DNA of 64,000 bases from Hermatobates lingyangjiaoensis (taxonomy: Eukaryota; Arthropoda; Insecta; Hemiptera; Hermatobatidae). Location: contig JAPFBL010000594.1 of the NCBI GenBank assembly GCA_026182355.1, forward strand, positions 1-64,000, read 5' to 3'. Each line of letters begins with the position of its first letter. Positions within the stretch are counted from its first letter, which is position 1. A program made the translations under genes and the position numbers. This document shows positions 53,115 through 62,469 of the stretch, one piece after another. Below the pieces are notes generated by a model. It was given only the letters and a program-made list of their open reading frames with translations. It had not been told where the DNA came from and did no database searches.

Positions 53115-54615
53115 GGAGGTCCCAGGGTCAGGGTAGCGCGTGCTGGTATCAGTCTCTGTGTCTTTCAGTACAGAGGGTACATGACAAGCACCTTGAAGCT
53201 TTCAGTTTTATGACTACATTACGACTTTAAGAGGTGTCGTCCATCTCGAATGAGGGAATGCGTCTGTTTCCGCGGAGGCAGGGCTCACATTGGTTCAGAT
53301 CAGCCCTCAATCGAGGTATCCTCTCGGGTAGGCCAGAATTATGTGACTCTAGCATGAGGTATATAACTCAGATGGGGTGTCATCTAACAGTCTCCGATCC
53401 GACCACTCGAGAGGTACTTGATAACATCAGGCAAGTACCAGGGAAAAACCTTTTCTCTTGCAATTCGTATTTATTTCTATATTCCTCCATATATGGACAG
53501 AAAGTAAAACATTTTTTTCAACTTTGTATTAAATAATTACGCTTTTTATTTTCATCGCTTTCAAATAAACTTGTATCAGTATAATCACATGTTGAAAGCT
53601 GCTTTATGAGTTACTTGCACTTACAGGCCAAGGACACGTATACAAATCCAGCAATTGATAATTCATATTAGTTTATATATGGAAAATAACTGATATCTCA
53701 ATCTTAAAAATAATAAATTGCAATTCTTTTTTTTTTTTAAATAACTTTCATCATACAATAACTATGAAACTCCTTAATAGCTTAATGCTTAAGCTTACAA
53801 TCCTACAGTTTTTTATACAAACAGCCAAGTTGATAAAACCGGATAATATTAGTTTCTAATATAGAATCTATTCTCTGATATCTCAATCTGAAAAATATAT
53901 AAATGCAATTCTTTTTTTTTATTATAGTTTTATTAACCGTTTAGACTATGTAGTTCTCATCTAAAAGCTTCAAAGGAAGATGTAAATACCTTGGTCAGTT
54001 TTTTTTTTCACAATTCACTAAATGAGACAACGCAGTACACACAATACTCGATATGCACAAACAATATAAATGCATATTTTTGTCACCACAGAGGTTAGTA
54101 CAAATAATATTATTACAAAAATTAAAGATTTATTATTTGCGCAAATCATTTCTCAACATGTTTACATGGACCGTCATTCTATCCATAGACTGAATATTTT
54201 CCCCGAAGGAAGTTCATTTTCCCACTACTCTAATGCTAATTTCTTATATATCTTGTTTTGTTATCTTGTTTTTTTTTTAATGCAGGTTCCAAGAAGTTTT
54301 CCCGAGGAAAATCATTAAACTGTTTTTGTTTAATGAATTCTATTTGAATAATGAAAAGATATTCATATTAAAGATGTTGAAAATTATATTTAAGCGTGAA
54401 AGATAATCTCACGGGTCATTTAATGCAAACAAATTAGTAAAACATTTTAATAAAATAACATTTCTTTTCTATGTTCGCTTCTTTATTTTGAGTTATTATT
54501 TTGTGGAATTGTAAAATGATTATAAATGATAATTTAATTTTGTTTCTGAACTTGAAAGAGGAGTCTTGTACATGAGCCATTACCTCTGATAAATACGTGC
54601 ATATTGTTAATACCA
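53115..54615. other. unrecognised stretch
   Basis: 53100-53440 is GC-richer and open for about 100 codons (53234-53536) without any motif I know; the rest is AT-rich. The isolated words ATATCTCAATCT...AAAATAATAAATTGCAATTC occur twice (53693 and 53878). Confidence 0.35.
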
Positions 54616-54617
54616 CT

Positions 54618-54712
54618 GAGGTTAGTATCATTTATATTAGAAATAGGTAAAACCGTCATACCTCGTAAGATCATCTTACGAGTTTTACCTATTTCTAATA
54701 TGAACCTCTGGT
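54618..54712. repeat. hairpin-forming inverted repeat
   Basis: GAGGTTAGTATC..TATTAGAAATAGGTAAAACC on the left mirrors GGTTTTACC-like TTTTACCTATTTCTAATA on the right, around a TCGTAAGATCATCTTACGAG centre. Stem about 40 bp. Confidence 0.7.
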
Positions 54713-54820
54713 AAAGCTTCCCGACTACTGATTTTTAAAAATCAAAATGGGTTTTTGGTTTCAAAGGTTTAACTACTCCTTATTATAAGGAGTATAATAT
54801 GGAGATATATACTACTCCTT

Positions 54821-54843
54821 ATATATATATATATATATATATA
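54821..54843. repeat. (TA)n microsatellite
   Basis: TA tract inside a set of TACTCCTTATA repeats (54770-54850) that reappear at 55480-55510 and 55690-55720. Confidence 0.9.
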
Positions 54844-54934
54844 ATCCTTATATAAAAATTAATAATCAACAATAACTCTTGATATAATATATGAATTAAA
54901 TACCACAATAAAAAAAATATATAATAATTAAAAT

Positions 54935-54970
54935 GCTCTAAGGCCTTTCGTTACAACATCATGAGAGAGC
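54935..54970 (-). ncRNA. hammerhead-like motif, family E
   Basis: Minus strand: GCTCT, CTCATGA (G to C in the box), extra T, GTT-GT-AAC, GAA, AGGCCT, T, AGAGC. Helix I (GCTCT/AGAGC) is perfect. Confidence 0.55.
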
Positions 54971-55002
54971 TAAATGAACCAAACAAAACATATAATAACA
55001 AG

Positions 55003-55158
55003 TTAACCTGGTTGATTGAAGTCTTCAGGATTGCTGGCATCCCTATCTGAATTTAATGTTCCTAAAATTGAAGGAGTCTTGATCTGTTTACTTATTTCTT
55101 TTATTAATATTTCATCTAGTTTGTGAAGTCCCGGACTATTGTTCATTAAATTTCCATA
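55003..55158 (-). pseudogene. C-terminal ORF fragment, family E
   Basis: Minus-strand frame: YGNLMNNSPGLHKLDEILIK, EISKQIKTPSILGTLNSDRD, ASNPEDFNQPG, stop. Its partner in the other arm has the same frame with substitutions and one deleted codon, which suggests true coding descent. I do not recognise the domain; a position just before the 3' end of a PLE would make it the C-terminal tail of the element's protein. The start is lost at the palindrome centre. Confidence 0.55.
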
Positions 55159-55224
55159 GAAGTTCTTTATGAACTTTATGAAGTTCTTTATTTATTATTG
55201 AAAGTGCACTCATAAAGAACTTCT

Positions 55225-55377
55225 TATGGAAATTTAATGAACAATAGTCCGGGACTTTACAAACTAGATGAAATATTAATAAAAGAAATAAGTAAGCAGA
55301 TCAAGACTCCTTCAATTTTAGGAACATTAACTTCAGACAGGGATGCCAGCAATCCTGAAGACTATCAACCAGGTTAA
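55225..55377 (+). pseudogene. C-terminal ORF fragment, family E, partner
   Basis: Plus strand: YGNLMNNSPGLYKLDEILIK, EISKQIKTPSILGTLTSDRD, ASNPEDYQPG, stop. Compared with the left arm: H to Y, N to T, and FNQ reduced to YQ. The frame is kept. Confidence 0.55.
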
Positions 55378-55409
55378 CTTGTTATTATATTTTTTAGTTG
55401 TTTCATTTA

Positions 55410-55442
55410 GCTCTCTGATGATGTAACAAAAGGCCTTAGAGC
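55410..55442 (+). ncRNA. hammerhead-like motif, family E
   Basis: GCTCT, CTGATGA (box intact here), T, GTAAC with the GTT arm deleted, AAA for GAA, AGGCCT, T, AGAGC. The two arms of the palindrome have lost different catalytic parts. Confidence 0.5.
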
Positions 55443-55511
55443 ATTTTAATTAATATATATTTGTTTATTGTGGTATTTAATTCATATCCTTATATATATA
55501 TAAGGAGTATA

Positions 55512-55672
55512 AAAAGATTTCACATAAACACGTGAAATAACAAACAGTCAATGATGAAAGCACAATAAGAAAATGGGAAAACAAGACTAAGATCTTTCAA
55601 CCGTAACAAGCGGTCTTCGTTAGAGTCAAAAACCCAACTGAAACAGTAGATACAGAAAACAGCTGGTTTTTA
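55512..55672 (-). mobile_element. PLE-type end, family A
   Basis: Complete order from TTTCACATAAACACGTGAAA to the CAGTAGATACAGAAAACAGC upstream part. The core 55585-55627 has CTAACGA for CTGACGA and otherwise intact helices. Confidence 0.75.
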
Positions 55673-55689
55673 TATATATAAGATAATAG

Positions 55690-56160
55690 ATAAGAAGATA
55701 TATATATAAGGAGTATATATCTTCAAAAATTTCAAGATATATACTTGAAAAAACTTCAAGTTTTGTTGTGAAATACACAAAAAAGATAATAAATCATGGG
55801 CTTATTATAAGCCCACGATTCGCCTGTCTGTTGTGATGCTGTTAGATGCATTTAACTGAAATAGTGTTCCTTAAAAAAAAAATAAAATCATTTTTTGATG
55901 AAAGGTCGACTTATAATCAGGAATAGTTAATTGTTTGGGCCAAATCCTCAATAAGCCTATTTTGAATTTGAAAGAGTGGATTATGTGGTATAATTTTATA
56001 CAAGTGTATTTTTTTTTTTTTGGCTATTTGATATGTCATCGGGGTTTTTTTTTTGGTTTGTGAGAATAGATTGTAATTGGTATTTAGTAAGGATAGTAAA
56101 AAGAGAAGTGAGTTATTAGTATATTGTGGAATGAGATTGTATGGAGATGATTAAAATGAA
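55690..56160. other. AT-rich stretch, nothing recognised
   Basis: ATATATAAGGAGTATATATC words link it to the neighbouring TA tracts. A CTTCAAAAATTTCAAG / CTTGAAAAAACTTCAAG foldback lies near 55720-55760. Confidence 0.4.
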
Positions 56161-56525
56161 AATGTCGCTAGACTAGCAGTGAATAGTGAAGAGGTAGGCA
56201 GAGAAGGCGAGTACACAATTAGGAGCGGAGAGGCAATACCATCTGCTGGGGGAGTAGTATTGTCAGCCGGGGGCCGATCAATAGACAGACGACCGCCCCC
56301 TCCCACTACCAACACTCGACCGGCTCATATCTGGCAAACTAAATACCAGAGAGCTTTAAAACCGCCTCTATTGACACCGCAACCTCCCACCCCACCCCCT
56401 CATCGCCCTCAATTACATACAACCATTGCCAAACTACCCTCAACTTATCCTAATCATGTACTCTATTCTCTCTCATTTCAAAATATTACTTCGTCAAATA
56501 ACAATTCTATTATGCTTCCGTAGTA
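56160..56525 (+). other. skew island with a 114-codon open frame
   Basis: G-rich left (GGCAGAGAAGGCGAG, GGGGGAGTAG) and C-rich right (CGCCCCCTCCCACTACC, CACCCCACCCCCTCATCGCC). The frame 56179-56523 would give a Pro-rich protein (PPPPTTNTRPAH, PQPPTPPPHRPQ) with no known domain. Composition alone could keep it open, so I do not call it a gene. Confidence 0.35.
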
Positions 56526-56630
56526 ATTCGAAAACTAACTTATCTTGAATACAAAACATCATTTATATCCTTTCAATGATTACTTTAACATAAAATAATA
56601 ATTGCCCCAGATAATTTATTACAATGCATT

Positions 56631-56740
56631 AGATATAAACCTGAAGAAGAACACTAAGTGTTTGAAACGCGTTATTGGTTTTGACATAAAACTCTTTTGG
56701 GTGGAAACATTTTTTTTAAATTCCCCAACAATCTATTGTC
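56631..56740 (+). mobile_element. PLE-type end, family C
   Basis: Core from 56641: CTGAAGA, extra A, GAACAC-TAA-GTGTTT, GAA, ACGCGT, T. Tail GGTTTTGACATAAAACTCTT, then AATTCCCC. This is the best family C copy; box, helix II and helix III are all intact. Confidence 0.65.
56641..56685 (+). ncRNA. hammerhead-like motif, family C
   Basis: CTGAAGA at 56641-56647, helix II with six pairs, GAA at 56663-56665, self-complementary ACGCGT. Helix I is poor next to the core; AAACC/GGTTT may pair further out. Confidence 0.6.
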
Positions 56741-56984
56741 ATTGAAAATACAGTTTTATGTTTTATTTTTAATTTTAAACTGGCTATTCGAATTTAAACT
56801 ATTTTTCAATATTTCTTTCTTTGTCCTAAGTTATTAGTTTGGTAAATTGTTAAACAAATATAAATGATAATTTAATTTAGTTTTCAGAAATCTAAAAATG
56901 AAATTATGTAGTATAGTTTTGGTGAAAATCTAAAACATGAAATGTTTATTTCATAATTTCTATATACACAAATGTTGTTGTTAA

Positions 56985-57185
56985 TAAGATTTCACAATAA
57001 AAACGTAAAACAACAATCAACGTCCAAACCACAATACGAAATGAGAAAAGAAAACTAAGATCTTTCATCCGTAACAAGCGGTCTTTGTCAGAGTCAAATT
57101 CCAAGTGAGGCATTTATCTCTGACGGAGACCATTTGTAATGGTTGAAGGATCTTAGTCTTTCTTCTTATTTGTTATTGTGGTTTA
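56985..57185. mobile_element. diverged family A pair
   Basis: Minus end (core 57054-57096) and plus end (core 57116-57157; CTGACGG box, GACCA/TGGTT helix II, GAA, GGATCT). The outer tails are diverged (ACGTCCAAACCACAATACGA). An A subfamily, still with paired helices. A further decayed copy lies at 58300-58420. Confidence 0.65.
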
Positions 57186-57189
57186 GACT

Positions 57190-57730
57190 TTGAAATGTTG
57201 TTGGAAAGTTGATAGACTTAGTTAATGGAGTAAAGAAAGAACTGATTAAGAAAATAAATATGTTTTATTTAAATATTTATTTTGTGCTTAACTTTTCATG
57301 TTACAGATCGAACGGAGTAATTATTACAGCACGGTAAAGATAAGTGTAAATTAAAAATTAATTAGAAAAATGCCTTACTCACATAACTCAGGTGCTTCCT
57401 GGCAACAACCTAAAAAAAAAACCAACAAGTTATTAATAATAATAATAATAATGCAAAACTGTCAATAGATAAATGTGATTACGATGTCAATCAGTTTCCG
57501 CTTAAAAGTTGAATTTCGTAAGCCCTTTTAAATACATTTCTGCTATAAAAACTTTTTTTTAAAATTAATTTGATTCCTCTTTGAGTTTGAAAGAATTTAA
57601 TTCAAAGTGAATAAAGTGGATTTAAAACTGCTTTACAAACTTATTTCAACCACTTATACAAGAATACATAAAAACATAGAACTCAGAGTAAGAAGTTCTA
57701 ACAATGAACTAAGTTCTTTTCGAATTTCAT
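57190..57730. other. AT-rich stretch, nothing recognised
   Basis: A short (AAT)n run is at about 57433-57452. No gene. Confidence 0.4.
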
Positions 57731-57734
57731 TATT

Positions 57735-58015
57735 ATTTTTGGGGGATTTTAAGAATGATATCTCCACACAAAAAAAAGTTTAATATGGAACTAATAATGC
57801 GTTTCGAACAGTTAGTTTTCTTCTCCAGGTAACATCTGCACTATTGAGAGTCGATCGATGGGATGACTTAGGAAGCAATCTTTCCAAAGTCATTCAGCAT
57901 GTCGACTCTCAACAGTGAAGATTTTAACCTGAAGAAGAACACTAAGTGTTCGAAATGCGTTGTTGGTTTCATATTAAACTATTTTTTGTGTGGAGACGTA
58001 ATTCTTAAAATCCCT
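57735..58015. mobile_element. family C palindrome
   Basis: Arms mirror each other from GGGATTTTAAGAATG to AATTCTTAAAATCCC. Minus core about 57790-57830 (CTGGAGA, A, GAAAAC-TAA-CTGTTC, GAA, ACGCAT, T); plus core 57929-57970 (CTGAAGA, A, GAACAC-TAA-GTGTTC, GAA, ATGCGT, T). The centre includes GAGAGTCGA..TCGACTCTC. Confidence 0.8.
57929..57970 (+). ncRNA. hammerhead-like motif, family C
   Basis: Helix II is perfect over six pairs (GAACAC/GTGTTC). Helix III ATG/CGT has one wobble pair. Confidence 0.6.
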
Positions 58016-58086
58016 CAATATGAGTAAATACCACACTATTAACAGAATGCAAAAATAATGAATAATGATTTTTAAGTACACTAGTG

Positions 58087-58161
<75 letters not shown>
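58087..58161. repeat. (CT)n-(TA)n compound microsatellite
   Basis: About 13 CT units followed directly by about 24 TA units. Confidence 0.97.
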
Positions 58162-58162
<1 letters not shown>

Positions 58163-58164
58163 AG

Positions 58165-58830
58165 TGAGTATAACAAAGAAGAGACAACAGATCAAAAGAT
58201 CTACTAAAATGGATATTTGGAACAGAAACACGTTATCAAAAGAAGATCATATGGCAGATGACACGGAGTGATGTTCTCGGATACATTTTTGTCTATAGCA
58301 AGATTTCACAATAAGCAGAAATTAACATCCAAACAACAGTAAGAAATCAGAAAAAAGAATAGTTCAGGACTGGTTTTTGATTTCTTGCTGTGGTTTGGAC
58401 GTTGATCGTTGTCACTGTGATTTTACTGTTCTATGACTTTCATGGATTTGAGTTTTAAGAAATTGCGGTTTCTGCGTGTTTAGAGGAGTGTATTGTGCGG
58501 GTCCTATGGGTTGGGTTACTCCTACAAGTTTTAATGTTACCCAAGATAGGCCTGCTGTTAAGAGAAGGACCCAGGAAGTCGTACAGAGATACAAAAAAAA
58601 AATAGGCAAAAAACTTCTGAAGGCGCCACTGCCCTTAGAACTCTCAGCCACTACCTTCAGAAGATATTTAAAGCTCTGCAGGGTTGAACTAATACTGTAA
58701 CAAGTGTCTTACAGATTTAAACAACTTATCTAGCAGTAATTGCCCAGTGCCATCATTATCAGATAAAAGCAAGGGTTTAATACCTTCAACGAAACCTACA
58801 AAGCTTAAAGCTGCCCACTTTATTTAAAAT
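58165..58830. other. unrecognised stretch with a decayed family A relic
   Basis: 58300-58420 keeps AAGATTTCACAATAAGCAG and TTTCTTGCTGTGGTTTGGAC from a diverged family A pair. A CTTCTGAAGG / CCTTCAGAAG inverted repeat lies at 58614-58665. No gene. Confidence 0.45.
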
Positions 58831-58832
58831 CT

Positions 58833-59032
58833 GGAGGCCAGGTTAGCTCCTTGGCCTCGAATCTGAACTGGAAGGTCCGGTGTTTGAAATCCACCTGGCC
58901 TTCGATTTATTCACATAAGACGTGAAAAAATATGAGCAAGTTATCCCTCGGAAAGGACGTTAAACCGTCGGTACCGAGTCTGCACAAGGTCAGGTCCTCC
59001 TTAAAGGTTCCTACTCTAAATACATTTCAAGT
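58833..59032 (+). mobile_element. tRNA-derived SINE
   Basis: GGCCAGGTTAGCTCCTTGGC head, GGTGTTTGAAATCC at the B box, GATTTATTCACATAAGACGT, TCCCTCGGAAAGGACGTTAA, ACCGTCGGTACCGAGTCTGC, then CTAAATACATTTCAAG. 3' truncated. Confidence 0.8.
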
Positions 59033-59390
59033 ATTACAAAAATGTATGGCAAATAATAAAAGAACCACACTTTCCGCCCATAGAACAGCACTAACAGATG
59101 AAAGCCTTATAAGGGTGCACGTTGTAAAAAAACAAGATATTTAACATCCAAAATTTCTTTAGAGCTGACCAACTTGGAACAAGTTGCGTTATTTGTTGCT
59201 TTCGAACAACATAGATCACAGATACGGTCCAGTACCATTATTATTAGATCACAGGAAGGGTTCAGAACCTGCAACGGAACCCACAAAGGGTAACGTCATG
59301 CCACGATACTTAAAGAGCATTACCAAGGGCAGGGATGATCTCAGAATAGTAGACTAGCTCAGTAGTTGTGTTTATAACTAATATCCTCGA
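59033..59390. other. nothing recognised
   Basis: Short frames only. 58732-58800 and 59216-59290 share words (CCAGT.CCATTATTATCAGAT, AAGGGTT..ACCT.CAACG.AACC.ACAAAG), so a diverged 75-bp duplication is present. Confidence 0.45.
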
Positions 59391-61500
59391 TATTTTGACG
59401 CAAGGGCTGTTTCTGGAGCTATTTTTGTGGTATTACTCGGGATGGTGACTGTCAGTATATTGACCACTCAATCAATATCCTTGATATTATGACGCAAGGG
59501 CTGTTTCTGGAGCTATTTTTGTGGTATTTCTCGGGATGGTGACTGTCAGTATATTGACCACTCAATCAATATCCTTGATATTATGACGCAAGGGCTGTTT
59601 CTGGAGCTATTTTTGTGGTATTTCTCGGGATGGTGACTGTCAGTATATTGACCACTCAATCAATATCCTTGATATTATGACGCAAGGGCTGTTTCTGGAG
59701 CTATTTTTGTGGTATTTCTCGGGATGGTGACTGTCAGTATATTGACCACTCAATCAATATCCTTGATATTATGACGCAAGGGCTGTTTCTGGAGCTATTT
59801 TTGTGGTATTTCTCGGGATGGTGACTGTCAGTATATTGACCACTCAATCAATATCCTTGATATTTTGACGCAAGGGCTGTTTCTGGAGCTATTTTTGTGG
59901 TATTTCTCGGGTGGTGACTGTGAGTATATTGTCCACTCAATCAATATCCTTGATATTATGACGCAAGGGCTGTTTCTGGAGCTATTTTTGTGGTATTTCT
60001 CGGGTGGTGACTGTGAGTATATTGTCCACTCAATCAATATCCTTGATATTTTGACGCAAGGGCTGTTTCTGGAGCTATTTTTGTGGTATTTCTCGGGTGG
60101 TGACTGTGAGTATATTGACCACTCAATCAATATCCTTGATATTTTGACGCAAGGGCTGTTTCTGGAGCTATTTTTGTGGTATTTCTCGGGTGGTGACTGT
60201 GAGTATATTGTCCACTCAATCAATATCCTTGATATTATGACGCAAGGGCTGTTTCTGGAGCTATTTTTGTGGTATTTCTCGGGATGGTGACTGTCAGTAT
60301 ATTGACCACTCAATCAATATCCTTGATATTATGACGCAAGGGCTGTTTCTGGAGCTATTTTTGTGGTATTTCTCGGGTGGTGACTGTAGTATATTGCCAC
60401 TCATCATATCCTGATATTGACGCAGCTTTCTAGCTTTTTGTGGTATTTCTCGTGGTGACGTATAATCCACTCAATCAATATCCTTGATATTATGACGCAA
60501 GGGCTGTTTCTGGAGCTATTTTTGTGGTATTTCTCGGGATGGTGACTGTGAGTATATTGTCCACTCAATCAATATCCTTGATATTATGACGCAAGGGCTG
60601 TTTCTGGAGCTATTTTTGTGGTATTTCTCGGGATGGTGACTGTGAGTATATTGTCCACTCAATCAATATCCTTGATATTACGACGCAAGGGCTGTTTCTG
60701 GAGCTATTTTTGTGGTATTTCTCAGGACGGTGACTGTCAGTATCTTGTCCACTCAATCAATATCCTTGATATTATGACGCAAGGGCTGTTTCTGGAACTA
60801 TTTTTGTGGTATTTCTCGGGATGGTGACTGTGAGTATATTGTCCACTCAATCAATATCCTTGATATTATGACGCAAGGGCTGTTTCTGGAGCTATTTTTG
60901 TGGTATTTCTCGGGATGGTGACTGTGAGTATATTGTCCACTCAATCAATATCCTTGATATTATGACGCAAGGGCTGTTTCTGGAGCTATTTTTGTGGTAT
61001 TTCTCGGGATGGTGACTGTCAGTTTATTGACCACTCAATCAATATCCTTGATATTATGACGCAAGGGCTGTTTCTGGAGCTATTTTTGTGGTATTTCTCG
61101 GGTGGTGACTGTGAGTATATTGTCCACTCAATCAATATCCTTGATATTACGACGCAAGGGCTGTTTCTGGAGCTATTTTTGTGGTATTTCTCAGGACGGT
61201 GACTGTCAGTATCTTGTCCTCTCAATCAATATCCTTGATATTATGACGCTAGCTATTTCTGGAGCTATTTTTGTGGTATTTCTCGGGATGGTGACTGTGA
61301 GTATATTGTCCACTCAATCAATATCCTTGATATTATGACGCAAGGGCTGTTTCTGGAGCTATTTTTGTGGTATTTCTCGGGATGGTGACTGTGAGTATAT
61401 TGTCCACTCAATCAATATCCTTGATATTACGACGTAAGGGCTGTTTCTGGAGCTATTTTTGATGGTATTTCTCAGGACGGTGACTGACAGTATATTGTCC
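59390..61500. repeat. 93/94-bp minisatellite, about 22 copies
   Basis: Unit ACGCAAGGGCTGTTTCTGGA, GCTATTTTTGTGGTATTTCT, CGGGATGGTGACTGTCAGTA, TATTGACCACTCAATCAATA, TCCTTGATATTATG. Most units are 94 bp; a block at about 59870-60230 lacks one A (GGGTGGTG) and is 93 bp, which opens 31-residue periodic frames on both strands. One unit (60385-60470) is riddled with small deletions. Confidence 0.97.
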
Positions 61501-61504
61501 ACTA

Positions 61505-61960
61505 AATCATGCAATGGTTTTGTATGGAAGATATACATGCCTATCTGTCCTACGCGACTATCGGATGTCTTTTCAATACTTCCGGGAGGAGGAATATTTA
61601 GACATAAAATCGTTACTCTAAACTGTAATAATGGGAAAATCCGATCACTTAAACCTTAGGTGTCTTGTTATTCCACATTCAGAGGGTGTTATTACACCCT
61701 CTGAACAAAACAGAATTATTTAATAACTCTATACACATCTAAAATAACCTTTTTGCTCTAAAATAAGTAAATACTAATAATCATATAAAAATTAATATCT
61801 AGATTTTGTTGGTTTTACACATATTGAAGGTATTTATATTTCTTGAGTTGTTACATATTTTTTTCATAATGAATGTATGTTTGTGCAGAAAAATCACAAC
61901 AAATAAACACGTGATGTAATCAATGAAATTTAAAGCAGAATGATAAGGGATAGCAATAGA
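61505..61960. other. AT-rich stretch, nothing recognised
   Basis: A hairpin AGAGGGTGTTATTACACCCTCT lies at 61681-61702. No gene. Confidence 0.45.
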
Positions 61961-61967
61961 AATAAAT

Positions 61968-62000
61968 GCTCAGAGGCCTTTCACTATGCCATCAGAGAGC
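61968..62000 (-). ncRNA. hammerhead-like motif, family E
   Basis: Minus strand: GCTCT, CTGATGG, C, ATAGT, GAA, AGGCCT, C, TGAGC. Helix II has decayed and the last A of the box is G. The left flank (AGCAATAGAAATAAATGCTC) is shared with the copy at 42513-42536. Confidence 0.5.
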
Positions 62001-62261
62001 AAATAAAGTAAAAACAAAGATGGTAGCGTAAAAGTTAACCAGAAGGAAGGTAACGAACAGTTACAGCTAGAACAATCAATTGACAATCAATTCCCCAGTT
62101 TAGCTCGCAAGAGCTACATTAGATGCTATTTTTGGGTAGTGTTTTGTTGGGAAAGGTCTGCTCAAATATGCTAATGCAATGGACAGGAGTTATTTGTGCT
62201 AACTCCATCATACGAATGATTGTATGATAACAGTTTATCTCCTGTGGAGGTATACATATCA

Positions 62262-62464
62262 CTTTACAATGATCAAACCACAATAAGAAATGGGAAAACA
62301 AGACTCACTCACATGGTATTCATTGATTAAAAAGATTTCACATGAACACGTGATTGTGGTTTGATCATTGTAAGGTGGTATGTATACCTCCATATGGTTT
62401 GTGGTTTTTTTTATTGTTGTTTGATCATTGATTGTTATTTCACGTGTTTATGTGAAATCTTTTT
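62262..62464. mobile_element. rearranged family A tails
   Basis: CAATGATCAAACCACAATAA (minus), then ATTTCACATGAACACGTGAT joined to TGTGGTTTGATCATTG, and a plus tail TGTTTGATCATTGATTG with CACGTGTTTATGTGAAATCT. GGAGGTATACATA..CAC / GGTGGTATGTATACCTCC forms an inverted repeat between them. The ribozyme core is absent. Confidence 0.7.
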
Positions 62465-62469
62465 CATAC

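Larger units (their letters stand above)
54886..55489. mobile_element. family E palindrome (PLE-type)
   Basis: Left arm 54886-55178, right arm 55204-55489, inverted and about 93 percent alike by eye. Each arm reads outward from the centre: end of an ORF (about 50 codons), stop, about 35 nt, hammerhead-like core, AT-rich tail ending in ATTGTGGTATTTAATTCAT. It is bordered by TCCTTATATATA on both sides. Confidence 0.85.

Noticed and set aside
56179..56523. Proline-rich 114-residue protein gene
   Set aside because: Composition of the skew island can keep the frame open; there is no domain, splice signal or second copy to support it.
59828..60313. 161-codon periodic protein on the minus strand
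   Set aside because: It is a by-product of 93-bp units divisible by three; both strands are open at once and neighbouring units are out of frame.
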